From Candidatus Hodarchaeota archaeon (GTDB lineage Archaea; Asgardarchaeota; Heimdallarchaeia; Hodarchaeales; Hodarchaeaceae), in the NCBI GenBank assembly GCA_016840285.1, contig JAEOSR010000069.1, forward strand, positions 1-45,994: a stretch of 45,994 nt of DNA, given 5' to 3'. Both the position numbers and the translations under genes were made by a program. The notes beneath the pieces are model-generated. The model was not told where the DNA came from. It made no database searches and saw only the letters and a list, made by a program, of their open reading frames with translations. Position 1 is the stretch's first letter, and every line of letters begins with the position of its first letter. Positions 9,002-16,899 of the stretch are shown one piece after another.

Positions 9002-9024
9002 AAATAATATACAAGCTATTATTT
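9002..9024. terminator. A/T hairpin between convergent genes
   Basis: AAATAAT at 9002-9008 pairs perfectly with ATTATTT at 9018-9024 across a 9-base loop in the 66-base gap between the convergent oxidoreductase and longin/winged-helix genes. T-rich sequence follows. It is a plausible but weak termination site. Confidence 0.3.
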
Positions 9025-9038
9025 TAAACCTTGATTCT

Positions 9039-10064
9039 CTATTTATTGTAATTTAAAACGCCATTCTCGATTTTACCATTCTTAATAATACCTGCACTTA
9101 TTAAATTAACAATAAAATCCTCTATCAACGTTTCAGAGATTCCAGTTTGAAACACAGCCTCTTTGATGCTTAATGGAGATTTTTTTTCATGGGAATGGAC
9201 AATAAGCTTTGCCAATGTTTGCCGTTTTGGAGAAAAGTGAAAATCTAAAAATTCATCAACTTCATTGAACGTTAGTTGCCCTGTTAGACGAATTCGATAT
9301 TGAATCTCTGTTTCTGCTTGTGATACCATCCCAATTTTAGAGAGTATTCTTTGAACAATTAATTCATCTGATATAATTTCTACTTTGTAGAGGGAACCTT
9401 TGGGCAGTTGTCCTGTGAAATTCTTTACTTGATGAAGTAAATTTACTTTAAGGGAGGGTGTAACTTTTTCTCGTAATAAGACGTTTATCTGTTTATTTGG
9501 TTTGTCGACCAGCATAATTGGAGCGTTTGTAGGAACGAGACCCAATTCCAAAAATGGTTCAAAGGACTCTTTATCTGAGAGAAAAAACGACTCAATACCA
9601 GTCTCAACGATCTGTAATTTCTCATCAATTTTAGCTAAGAATTCCTTCTCTTTTAGATCTTTATCTGTACGTATCTTATATGACCGAAGAGTTCTCCGTA
9701 ATATTTGTTTAAGAACACCAATATATTTTACAGCGGAGCTTGAGCGAATTATGATCCAAAAAACTACAATCCTCCCAAACTGAGTGATACGAATATCTGT
9801 AGAATCCACAGCTTTTAGAGTTAGAATAAACCCAATTGTTAAGAAAGGATCCCGAGGTGTCGGTATTGGTCCATAAGAATTAATCTCCCCAGCTCGGGGA
9901 ATATCGGAGCTCATCATGGCTAAAGATTTGATAACAAGATTAAAAGCTTCTTCCTCAGATAAAGGAGAAGAATTATAGATATTCTCAGGTCCATGATCCT
10001 CAAAAATTGAAATTATCAATCCATCAGTAGGACTAGTATCCTTTAGTGTTTCCTTCTTTGACAT
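9039..10064 (-). CDS. Longin-like domain protein with C-terminal winged helix
   Basis: The N-terminal ~125 residues match a recurrent Asgard longin-like domain: GLIISIFEDHGPENIYNSSP, then a helix (SEEEAFNLVIKSLAMMS), SYGPIPTPRDPFLTIGFIL, and ITQFGRIVVFWIIIRSSS. A basic helix follows (LKQILRRTLRSYKIRTDK). The middle ~150 residues are mixed and unassigned. The last ~85 residues look like a winged-helix module (LTFNEVDEFLDFHFSPKRQT, then a helix-turn-helix-like SIKEAVFQTGISETLIEDF). Longin folds regulate small GTPases in eukaryotic membrane traffic; here the winged helix might mediate nucleic-acid or protein contacts. It starts 37 bases downstream of the HtpG stop on the same strand and is probably co-transcribed with it. 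No GTPase gene is nearby. Confidence 0.75.
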   Translation of the reverse strand: MSKKETLKDTSPTDGLIISIFEDHGPENIYNSSPLSEEEAFNLVIKSLAMMSSDIPRAGEINSYGPIPTPRDPFLTIGFILTLKAVDSTDIRITQFGRIVVFWIIIRSSSAVKYIGVLKQILRRTLRSYKIRTDKDLKEKEFLAKIDEKLQIVETGIESFFLSDKESFEPFLELGLVPTNAPIMLVDKPNKQINVLLREKVTPSLKVNLLHQVKNFTGQLPKGSLYKVEIISDELIVQRILSKIGMVSQAETEIQYRIRLTGQLTFNEVDEFLDFHFSPKRQTLAKLIVHSHEKKSPLSIKEAVFQTGISETLIEDFIVNLISAGIIKNGKIENGVLNYNK

Positions 10065-10101
10065 TTAGAATCGAGACCAAATTTGTTACTAACTATTGAT
10101 A

Positions 10102-12000
10102 TCATTTTCGAATTGTTTTTTCTAAAGTTTGTTGCATTAGTTGATTCACTCGTCTAATCATTTCGGTTGGATCCTGTAAAAGGCCTTCGGCTAATTCTTG
10201 ATTTTCTAGCAATTGTAAAGTACAATCCTTAATGAGAGGAAACTCTGGGTCTTTCTCAAATAGAGATTTCAACTGTGTTATCAGAGTATGGTCTGGATTG
10301 ATTTCCATGATCTTCTTTTGAGGAATATAGTTTTCATCCATGTACTTTAAGACTCGGGTGAAAGTAGTAGTACCACTAGGATTCACAAGACGACAGGGAC
10401 TATCTGTTAAGAAATCTGTGTATCGAATATCAATAATCCGATCTTCTAGTATTTCCTTTAAGTGACTAAGGAAAGGATCTTTCTCAGGTTCTTCTTTCTC
10501 TTCTTTTGTCTCTTCCTCTTTTTCATCGTCCGTAGGGGTCTCAGGTTCAGCTTGATCAATGGCTTTGAATTTCTTACCTTCAAATTCCGTAACATGCATA
10601 ATGATAAAACTATCTATAGGTTCGGTGAAAAGAATTACTTCTTGATCCAATTTCTTATAATGTTCTAAATGAGGACTGCGTTTAAGAATCTGGAGATTTT
10701 CACCAAAGAGGTAAAGGATCTCTTCTTGGCCATCTGACATCTGTTCAATATATTTGACCAATGTAATAAGATGATCCTCTGATTTTGAGGTTCTTACCCT
10801 AAGGTGATTTAGAAGCTTTTTGCGTCGTTTCTCATCCTGAGAAATACCTTCCTTAATAAATACCCCAAATTGTTCCCACCACTCTATATATTTATCCTCG
10901 TCTTCTGCGATTTTCTCAAGCTCATCAAGAATTTTACCTGTAATAACTTTTTTGATACGCCTTATCGTACGATCAACTTGGATTACTTCTCGGCTAACAT
11001 TTAATGGTAAATCTTCCGAGTCTACGACACCAAAAACAAAACGTAAATATTCAGGTAACAAATCCTTTGCTTTTTCTTGAACCAAGATTTTTTTACTGTA
11101 AAGACGTAATCCATAATCCTGGTACGTGTATGTCATCATCATTCGACTACGTTGTTTTGGTAAGAAAAGCAATGCTCGAAATTGGATTGGGGCATCCACG
11201 CTTAGTTGAATACGATGAAATGGTTCCGTCCAATCTAAACTCACTTGACGATAATACTCATTAAATTCTTCATCAGTAACTTCATCAGATTGGTACCAAA
11301 TAGGAACTTGACGATTCACAATTTGCTCATCATCAGCGATACGAATAGGAAAACCTACAAAGTCACTATATTTTTTGATAATGGATTCAATTTTAAACTT
11401 ATTAGCAAACTCTTTAGCTTCATCCTTTAGATGAAGAATGACTTCAGTTCCCCTCTCAGGTTTGTCGATATATGCAACGGAAAACTTTCCTGATCCGTCG
11501 GATCGCCATTCCACCCCCCTAGAATCTCCTGGATACGAACGCGATCGAACAACTACCTCCTTTGCGACAATAAACGAGCTATAGAATCCAACTCCAAATT
11601 GGCCGATCAAGTTTATCGCATCAGGAGAATCTTCTAACTGTTGCAGAAACTCAAGAGTACCGCTTTGAGCAATAGTTCCCAGATTCTCTTTAATCTCCTG
11701 ATAAGCCATCCCAATTCCTGTATCTGAAACTGTTAATACTTTCTCATCCTCGTCAAATGTAATCTTAATTCCAAGTTCAACATCAGGATCAAGGATAGAA
11801 TCTTTGGTTTCAAGCTGGGCAATACGCATTCGATGTAGAGCATCAGCAGCATTTGAAATCAATTCCCGAAGGAATATCTCTCGATTTTTATATAATCGAT
11901 TTATCAGAATGTCTAACACTCTTTGAACTTCAGCTTGAAATTTGAACGTTCTTCCTTTAGAATCCCCTTTAGAGCTTTTTTCTGTCATTTCCCTTGCCAT
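10102..12000 (-). CDS. htpG: Hsp90-family molecular chaperone HtpG
   Basis: A full-length cytosolic Hsp90 of 632 residues (bacterial HtpG is usually ~620-640). The N-terminal GHKL ATPase domain has the catalytic Glu in FLRELISNAADAL (E46, N50), D-T-G-I-G-M at 93-98 and GQFGVGFYS at 133-141. The middle domain carries LPLNVSREVIQ with the conserved arginine. A strongly acidic/lysine segment (EETKEEKEEPEKDPF) lies between the middle and C-terminal domains, where it is short in most bacterial homologues. The C-terminus lacks the eukaryotic MEEVD motif, as in HtpG. ATP-driven opening and closing of a dimer remodels client proteins. Hsp90 is missing from most archaea, so bacterial acquisition is likely. 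The ATG at 12000 is followed by a ~20-residue non-conserved tail; an in-frame ATG lies at residue 5. Confidence 0.97.
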   Translation of the reverse strand: MAREMTEKSSKGDSKGRTFKFQAEVQRVLDILINRLYKNREIFLRELISNAADALHRMRIAQLETKDSILDPDVELGIKITFDEDEKVLTVSDTGIGMAYQEIKENLGTIAQSGTLEFLQQLEDSPDAINLIGQFGVGFYSSFIVAKEVVVRSRSYPGDSRGVEWRSDGSGKFSVAYIDKPERGTEVILHLKDEAKEFANKFKIESIIKKYSDFVGFPIRIADDEQIVNRQVPIWYQSDEVTDEEFNEYYRQVSLDWTEPFHRIQLSVDAPIQFRALLFLPKQRSRMMMTYTYQDYGLRLYSKKILVQEKAKDLLPEYLRFVFGVVDSEDLPLNVSREVIQVDRTIRRIKKVITGKILDELEKIAEDEDKYIEWWEQFGVFIKEGISQDEKRRKKLLNHLRVRTSKSEDHLITLVKYIEQMSDGQEEILYLFGENLQILKRSPHLEHYKKLDQEVILFTEPIDSFIIMHVTEFEGKKFKAIDQAEPETPTDDEKEEETKEEKEEPEKDPFLSHLKEILEDRIIDIRYTDFLTDSPCRLVNPSGTTTFTRVLKYMDENYIPQKKIMEINPDHTLITQLKSLFEKDPEFPLIKDCTLQLLENQELAEGLLQDPTEMIRRVNQLMQQTLEKTIRK

Positions 12001-12036
12001 CCTTTAGATTGATGATTCAAGAATGAATTTAAAACC

Positions 12037-12044
12037 CATATAAA
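12037..12044 (-). promoter_or_regulatory. TATA box of htpG
   Basis: Read on the minus strand this is TTTATATG, centred about 40 bases before the htpG start codon at 12000. With the usual ~25-base spacing, transcription would begin near 12015, leaving a very short leader, as is common in archaea. It probably drives htpG and the downstream longin/winged-helix gene. Confidence 0.5.
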
Positions 12045-12367
12045 CAATTTCAAGAAATATTCTAATGCTTTATCTTCATATTCCTAACCAGAAACTGCAA
12101 AAGCATCATGGATCTTGGAGCTATTGCAGCAGTTCTATGGAGACGTCAGAAGAGAATAGAACCCCAGAAAACCTAAAAATTATTTTTTATTCAAAGAGTT
12201 CAATATAAATTCATACTGGGAGAGAGAACGTAACTTTTTTCTTAAATAGTGAATTTCCTATAAGATGAAACACACATAAAAATTTGGCAATGTAATTCGA
12301 TTATCTTTAATTTTTCACTCATTCAAAGTATTAGGAATCTTAGCTATTAAAAAAGACATAGATAGAC
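12045..12367. other. Divergent intergenic region, no gene seen
   Basis: Between htpG (minus) and the sulfotransferase gene (plus). A plus-strand TATA-like AATATAAAT near 12201-12211 could serve the sulfotransferase gene. A 22-codon ATG frame at 12108-12176 is too short to support. I see no tRNA-like fold. Confidence 0.35.
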
Positions 12368-13516
12368 GTGAAAGAAGCTATGATAGAAATAAAGAAAGCG
12401 AGATCAAGGAAATACAAAGAATTCGACTTCCCAGTACCAATGTACTTCATCGTAAAGTTTTTTCATGAATTTTCCTTTCTTGCAGATGTCGTGCATTCAG
12501 TCGAATCATTCCAACTGAAGAAAAGGATGGAAAAGACTAAAATCGACCGACCCATCTATATAACAGGATTGGCTCGGGCTGGAACGACAATTACTCTGGA
12601 AATGCTCAACAAGCATCCCGACGTGGCTTCACATAGATATTTACATATGGTATTACCTTTTTCACCACATTGGACTCAAAATATCGCAGAATATACTCCT
12701 ATAATGAAATCACCTGTAGAAAGACTCCACAAAGATAGAATAGCGGTTACTCGTGATAGTCCTGAAGCAGTTGAGGAAATTTTCTGGCAAAAATTTTTTC
12801 AGAATACTCACGATGAAAGGAGTTCAAATATCCTAGATAGTCAAACTCAAAACCCACAGTTCGAATCCTTTTATCGAGATCACATTAAAAAATTGTTAAT
12901 AAATCGAAAAGCAACACGATATTTGGCAAAAAATAATTATAACGTAGCACGAATGGAATATCTACAAAAATTATTTCCAAATGTAAAATTTATCATAATT
13001 ATTCGCAATCCCTTTGATCATATCGCATCTCTAGGCAAACAAGATGGAATTTTAAAAGAATTAGAACATAATGATCCCCGATTGCTAGATTGGACCAAAA
13101 TTATTGGGCATCGGGAGTTCGGAACAGCGAAGGTCTGTATAAACTTCAATAATATGAAAATAATTCAAAGAATTAGGCGATTATGGGATAAAAAAGAGAC
13201 ATATATGGAAGGGTGGGCTGTTTATTGGGCAGAAACATATTCATATATTCATAAAAAATTAGAAATGAATCCAAATTTAGCTAAAGCGTGTCTAATGGTT
13301 CGTTATGAAGATCTATGTGGAAATTCTGAAAAAATAATTGACACAATCATCGATCATATAGAAGTGGACCCGAAGAAGTTTATTAAGATAAAAAAATTCT
13401 ATTCCAAGCGATTAAAAAAGCCTAGTTATTACATAACCAAATTTAGCGATAAGGAACAAGAAAATATAATCCAGATAACGGGGAAAATTGCAGAAAATTT
13501 TGGATATGGTTTCTAA
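12368..13516 (+). CDS. PAPS-type sulfotransferase
   Basis: A 382-residue sulfotransferase with both cofactor-binding signatures. The 5'-phosphosulfate loop is PIYITGLARAGTT (GLARAGTT at 67-74, at the end of the first strand), and the 3'-phosphate motif is KFIIIIRNPFDHIAS (RNPFDHIAS at 213-221), with Arg and Ser in the expected places. These enzymes move sulfate from PAPS to a hydroxyl or amine of a lipid, sugar or protein and act in the cytosol or at its membrane face. The region between the signatures has the helical insert typical of the wider Sulfotransfer_3-like group. The longest frame starts at GTG 12368; ATG at 12380 (MIEIKKARSRKYKEF) is equally likely. The SCP2-ASST gene begins 50 bases downstream on the same strand, which suggests one transcription unit for sulfation. 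Confidence 0.88.
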   Translation: MKEAMIEIKKARSRKYKEFDFPVPMYFIVKFFHEFSFLADVVHSVESFQLKKRMEKTKIDRPIYITGLARAGTTITLEMLNKHPDVASHRYLHMVLPFSPHWTQNIAEYTPIMKSPVERLHKDRIAVTRDSPEAVEEIFWQKFFQNTHDERSSNILDSQTQNPQFESFYRDHIKKLLINRKATRYLAKNNYNVARMEYLQKLFPNVKFIIIIRNPFDHIASLGKQDGILKELEHNDPRLLDWTKIIGHREFGTAKVCINFNNMKIIQRIRRLWDKKETYMEGWAVYWAETYSYIHKKLEMNPNLAKACLMVRYEDLCGNSEKIIDTIIDHIEVDPKKFIKIKKFYSKRLKKPSYYITKFSDKEQENIIQITGKIAENFGYGF

Positions 13517-13566
13517 GCATTCACTAAAAGTTAAATTTAAAATATTACTTCTAAGGTGACGTATTC

Positions 13567-15675
13567 ATGCGGAAATCAGTGAAAATCCTCCTAATCATCG
13601 GAGTACCTATCATTATACTTAGTATCCCCACCCTGTTAATTATTTCTAATATTATGAAAATGGGAGAAAAAGCTCAACCTTTCAATTTAGAGAACGCGCC
13701 AGAATATGTTATTACTTCTAAAATTGTGTTAAAAGAAAAATTGGAGAATGATACCTTTACTTTAGAAGAAAATAGACAGCAATTCCTGAATTTTAGTCAA
13801 TGGATGGCAGATAACAGTCCAGACATTCTGGGTCTAATAAAAAATTGGGAACAGATTGTTTTATTTGATATTGAAAACTCTTCTTATGATATGTGGTGGA
13901 TTATAGGAGACGATTCTGCTATTGTAAAAGTGGGAACAAATCCACCTCAAGACTATGGCCTTCTGATTAGATTAGATTTTCAAACATTTTCTGATATACT
14001 GAAGCAAGTAGAAACCCCATTATCAGCATTTATCAAAGGTACTTTGACATATGAAGGACTTTTTAATGAAGCACTCAAAGTTGCGCAAGTAACAGCCGTT
14101 GTAAGTGCAACAATCATGGATAGTTATATCCCAAGCACAACAGGAGGGCCTACATTTGATATTACTACTAATAATGAGGAGTTTTATATTCAAGGGGGAT
14201 TGACACTCTTTCCTTGCATAAATGTCACCATTAATTCTGATTCTATTGGGGAGCAACATAAGTCACAAATCGGTTCAGGTACTGTTTACATCGTAAACCA
14301 TAATGGGAAGATCATAGCGCAGCTTGGAAATTCAGGTCATTCAGTACACAAATTCATTAATTCGACCACCATCATGATGGGTGGCCAAGACCCTGGAGAT
14401 ATGGAATTATGGAACTATAAACATGACAAGGTCGAAACACTAAACGTACCTGTAGGGCATCACGATCTTGATTATAACCCTATCACAGACACGTTCATGG
14501 TGCTAGAATATGTCTATTCTAATGAAACGTTAGGTGAAAATAATATTACGGTGATTCATGACCTCATTTCCGAATACAACCGAACAGGTGGATTAGAGTG
14601 GCAGTGGGATCCCCGTATTTACTTTCCATTCAATGCTACACGACATGCTAGCTTAGGTGCGAATGAAATATTCCGGGGTGGGGTTGATTGGATGCATGCG
14701 AATAGTTTTGTCTGGGATAAAAACGAAAATATCATTTATTTAAATGTGCGAAATTTAGACACAATATTAAAGATCAATCATACCACTAAAGAAGTAATTT
14801 GGGATGCTGGTCGTGACGGGGAATTTACTTTACTTGATAAAACAGGAAAAGAGGTAGATACTCTATTCTGTCATCCTCATGGTTTAGAAAGGATTGGTTC
14901 CAATCGCTTTATTGTCTTTGATAATGATCTGTTTAATCAATCCAATCCCTCCACCATGACACTAGAAAATTCCTCAGGTTATTCACGGTTTTTAGAGGTT
15001 GAAATAGATGAGGAAAATCATATAATGAAAGAAGTGTGGTCATGGGTACCTCCAAATCAAACCTACTATTTCCCTGAATCTGGTGGTGATGCAGATCGAT
15101 TACCAAATGGAAATACACTAGGAATTTTTGGAGGAAAAGGATTAGTTCTAAATTTACGTGACCCTGTCATAATAACAGAAGTAACAAAAAATGGAACACT
15201 TGCCTGGGATTTACAAATACCAGGAAAAGATAATTCATATTATTGGGTACATCGAGTCGAGAGATTTTATGAAAAACCATTAATTTCCATCCATGACCAA
15301 TCTATTGATTTGGATAAGGGAACGTTATGGCTTAATCTGTCAACTTGGAATACAATAAAACAAGAGACAACTTCTCCAGGGATAACTAGGATCATTGTTG
15401 ATGATCAAGAGATTTATCAGGAATCATTTGAATTCTCTCCTCAATGGCAAGCAAAGAGCTTCATAATTGCTATAAATGATCTACCACCCAATTCTAACAC
15501 GATTAAATTAGTTATCGAAAACAGTGACAAGATTACCAATACTTTGATTCTTATTAGTAACCCAAGTTCGTCATTTCTTCCCTATGGTCCAATTATACTA
15601 ATCTTGGGAGGTGTGATGGTTGCTATTCCCTCTGTTATTGTCTACAAAGAATATAAAAAATTAGGGAAAGAATGA
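13567..15675 (+). CDS. Membrane-anchored SCP2-like domain fused to an arylsulfate sulfotransferase (ASST)
   Basis: An N-terminal membrane anchor (residues ~5-29) and a C-terminal one (~677-696) place the 640-residue middle part outside the cell. Residues ~108-180 follow the SCP2 sterol-carrier pattern: LLIRLDFQTFSDILKQVETP then SAFIKGTLTYEGLFNEALKV. Residues ~235-570 are a beta propeller of the arylsulfotransferase family. All five residues known to matter in E. coli AssT have plausible counterparts: H298/H299 (GHHDLDYNP), H377 and N379 (DWMHANSF), R395 (YLNVRNLDT) and the acceptor histidine H436 or H438 (CHPHG). ASSTs pass sulfate between phenolic or similar esters through a sulfohistidine without PAPS. 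The SCP2-like part suggests a lipid or other hydrophobic substrate. The last ~100 residues form a beta domain. I see the motifs directly; the substrate is inferred. Confidence 0.85.
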   Translation: MRKSVKILLIIGVPIIILSIPTLLIISNIMKMGEKAQPFNLENAPEYVITSKIVLKEKLENDTFTLEENRQQFLNFSQWMADNSPDILGLIKNWEQIVLFDIENSSYDMWWIIGDDSAIVKVGTNPPQDYGLLIRLDFQTFSDILKQVETPLSAFIKGTLTYEGLFNEALKVAQVTAVVSATIMDSYIPSTTGGPTFDITTNNEEFYIQGGLTLFPCINVTINSDSIGEQHKSQIGSGTVYIVNHNGKIIAQLGNSGHSVHKFINSTTIMMGGQDPGDMELWNYKHDKVETLNVPVGHHDLDYNPITDTFMVLEYVYSNETLGENNITVIHDLISEYNRTGGLEWQWDPRIYFPFNATRHASLGANEIFRGGVDWMHANSFVWDKNENIIYLNVRNLDTILKINHTTKEVIWDAGRDGEFTLLDKTGKEVDTLFCHPHGLERIGSNRFIVFDNDLFNQSNPSTMTLENSSGYSRFLEVEIDEENHIMKEVWSWVPPNQTYYFPESGGDADRLPNGNTLGIFGGKGLVLNLRDPVIITEVTKNGTLAWDLQIPGKDNSYYWVHRVERFYEKPLISIHDQSIDLDKGTLWLNLSTWNTIKQETTSPGITRIIVDDQEIYQESFEFSPQWQAKSFIIAINDLPPNSNTIKLVIENSDKITNTLILISNPSSSFLPYGPIILILGGVMVAIPSVIVYKEYKKLGKE

Positions 15676-15709
15676 AGAAACTTTTTCCTTTATCATCCCA
15701 GTTTCTTCA
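15673..15709. terminator. Inverted repeat spanning two convergent stop codons
   Basis: TGAAGAAAC at 15673-15681 and GTTTCTTCA at 15701-15709 are perfect 9-base inverted complements with a 19-base pyrimidine-rich loop. The left arm contains the TGA of the ASST gene, and the right arm lies in the last codons of the convergent secreted-protein gene. It may end transcription from both sides. Confidence 0.45.
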
Positions 15710-16574
15710 GCTTCTTTTTCCTTAATATTGATATCAACAAAAATCCACCTAGAATTGGAATAAGAGGAAAATTACTCGAATTGCTTGGAGAACCAATTTC
15801 TATTGTGACCGTATCCTCTGCCCGATTCCCGAAGATATCGTCAAGAACTAAAGTAATTTCAAAACTTTCATTCTTATTTACTAAATCTACTGTATAGGAA
15901 ATCGGAGAATCCGTCCAAAAACCATGTTCCACCGTATTCTCATCAATAAAGATAGAATAATTCCATGGATGAAGATCATTTACTTCCCAAGATACTTCTA
16001 CTGATGTCTGGTTTGAGATCGAGATGTCTTCAGGGCCAGTAATTTGAGGAGGATCTGTTTCTAGAGTGGGGTGATTATAGTTAAGTGCCTCAATTGCGTC
16101 TAACTTCACAGTTGCACCTGTACACTCGACTTGAACATATCTAACAGAGTCAAGATCGGTTCCTGATAAATCTAAACTCTTGTTACTAATAAAAATAACA
16201 CCACCTGTTTCATTCTCAAAAATTTTGAAGGGACTACTCAAATCGTTCCCAATTCTTACAATATATTCTCCCCCTTGCGCATAGATGGTAAAATCTAAGC
16301 CAGTCCCATCAACAATTTCTTGATTACTTCCGAAATCTAATGTAAGGTACCCATTTCCATAATCTTGATATATTAGAGCAAACTCATTATTTGGGGATCC
16401 AAGAGCTTTCTCCCCATCTTGATACCAAAGGGAAAATCCCCCGATAAACCAATTTGGATAAGGATCGATATAACTCTCAGTCAGAGAATGAGAAAAAGCA
16501 TGTTGATGTAAGCCAAAACCAAGTAGGAGGAATAAAAAGGTCAATATTAGTAGTTGCAGCGATTTGTTCTTCAA
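15693..16574 (-). CDS. Secreted protein, C-terminally membrane-anchored (293 aa)
   Basis: A signal peptide (residues 1-29, KNKSLQLLILTFLFLLLGFG then HQHAFSHS) starts the protein. The N-terminal domain (~35-165) is beta-rich and includes LTLDFGSNQEIVDGTGLDF and VRYVQVECTGATVKLDAIEAL, the pattern of discoidin/F5_8-like or related jelly-roll binding modules. A second domain (~170-265) resembles a fibronectin/Ig-like fold with paired aromatic strands. A hydrophobic helix (FPLIPILGGFLLISIL) and a basic tail (RKKKLKKLG) anchor it in the membrane with the bulk outside. It is probably a surface or glycan-binding protein. It converges on the ASST gene. Several N-x-S/T sites suggest glycosylation. Confidence 0.75.
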   Translation of the reverse strand: MKNKSLQLLILTFLFLLLGFGLHQHAFSHSLTESYIDPYPNWFIGGFSLWYQDGEKALGSPNNEFALIYQDYGNGYLTLDFGSNQEIVDGTGLDFTIYAQGGEYIVRIGNDLSSPFKIFENETGGVIFISNKSLDLSGTDLDSVRYVQVECTGATVKLDAIEALNYNHPTLETDPPQITGPEDISISNQTSVEVSWEVNDLHPWNYSIFIDENTVEHGFWTDSPISYTVDLVNKNESFEITLVLDDIFGNRAEDTVTIEIGSPSNSSNFPLIPILGGFLLISILRKKKLKKLG

Positions 16575-16899
16575 AATCCAACACTCCAGAATCTATTTCA
16601 GTATTTAATCCGTATCGTCATTCACTTCAAAATAATTTCTGTGATGATTTAGGGTTAGTAATAGAAAGGATCTTTTCTTCTAGTACAAAATCTATTGATA
16701 ATTCAAGCAAAAATGATTTATCGTCTCTACTAGTCCTACTAATACCCTTCTAAAAATATTAGAACAGATTTAAATCGTTGTCAAGAGTTTTTAAACCATC
16801 TATTATATTTGCGGATCTTTGATTCAGGGTTGTTTAAAAATAATCATCCGTAGAAAAAGTGTAGATATTAACACAGAACTATAACCTAGGTGATTATAA
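16575..16899. other. Divergent intergenic region, no gene seen
   Basis: This gap separates two divergent surface-protein genes. It is A/T-rich, with a possible plus-strand TATA element (TATTATATTTG near 16801-16811) about 90 bases before the plus gene. A plus-strand frame crosses part of it, but its sequence is low in recognisable protein pattern and overlaps the real minus-strand gene. Confidence 0.35.

Noticed and set aside
12108..12176. 22-codon frame with a basic end upstream of the sulfotransferase gene
   Set aside because: Too short, and the preceding sequence in frame does not form a membrane helix or domain.
12850..12870. GTTCGAATCC, reminiscent of a tRNA T-loop
   Set aside because: It lies inside the sulfotransferase coding sequence, and no acceptor or anticodon stem can be paired around it.
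16454..16753. Plus-strand 99-codon ORF overlapping the secreted-protein gene and the following gap
   Set aside because: Half of it is the shadow of the signal-peptide region of 15693-16574; the rest shows no domain, and no start signal is evident.
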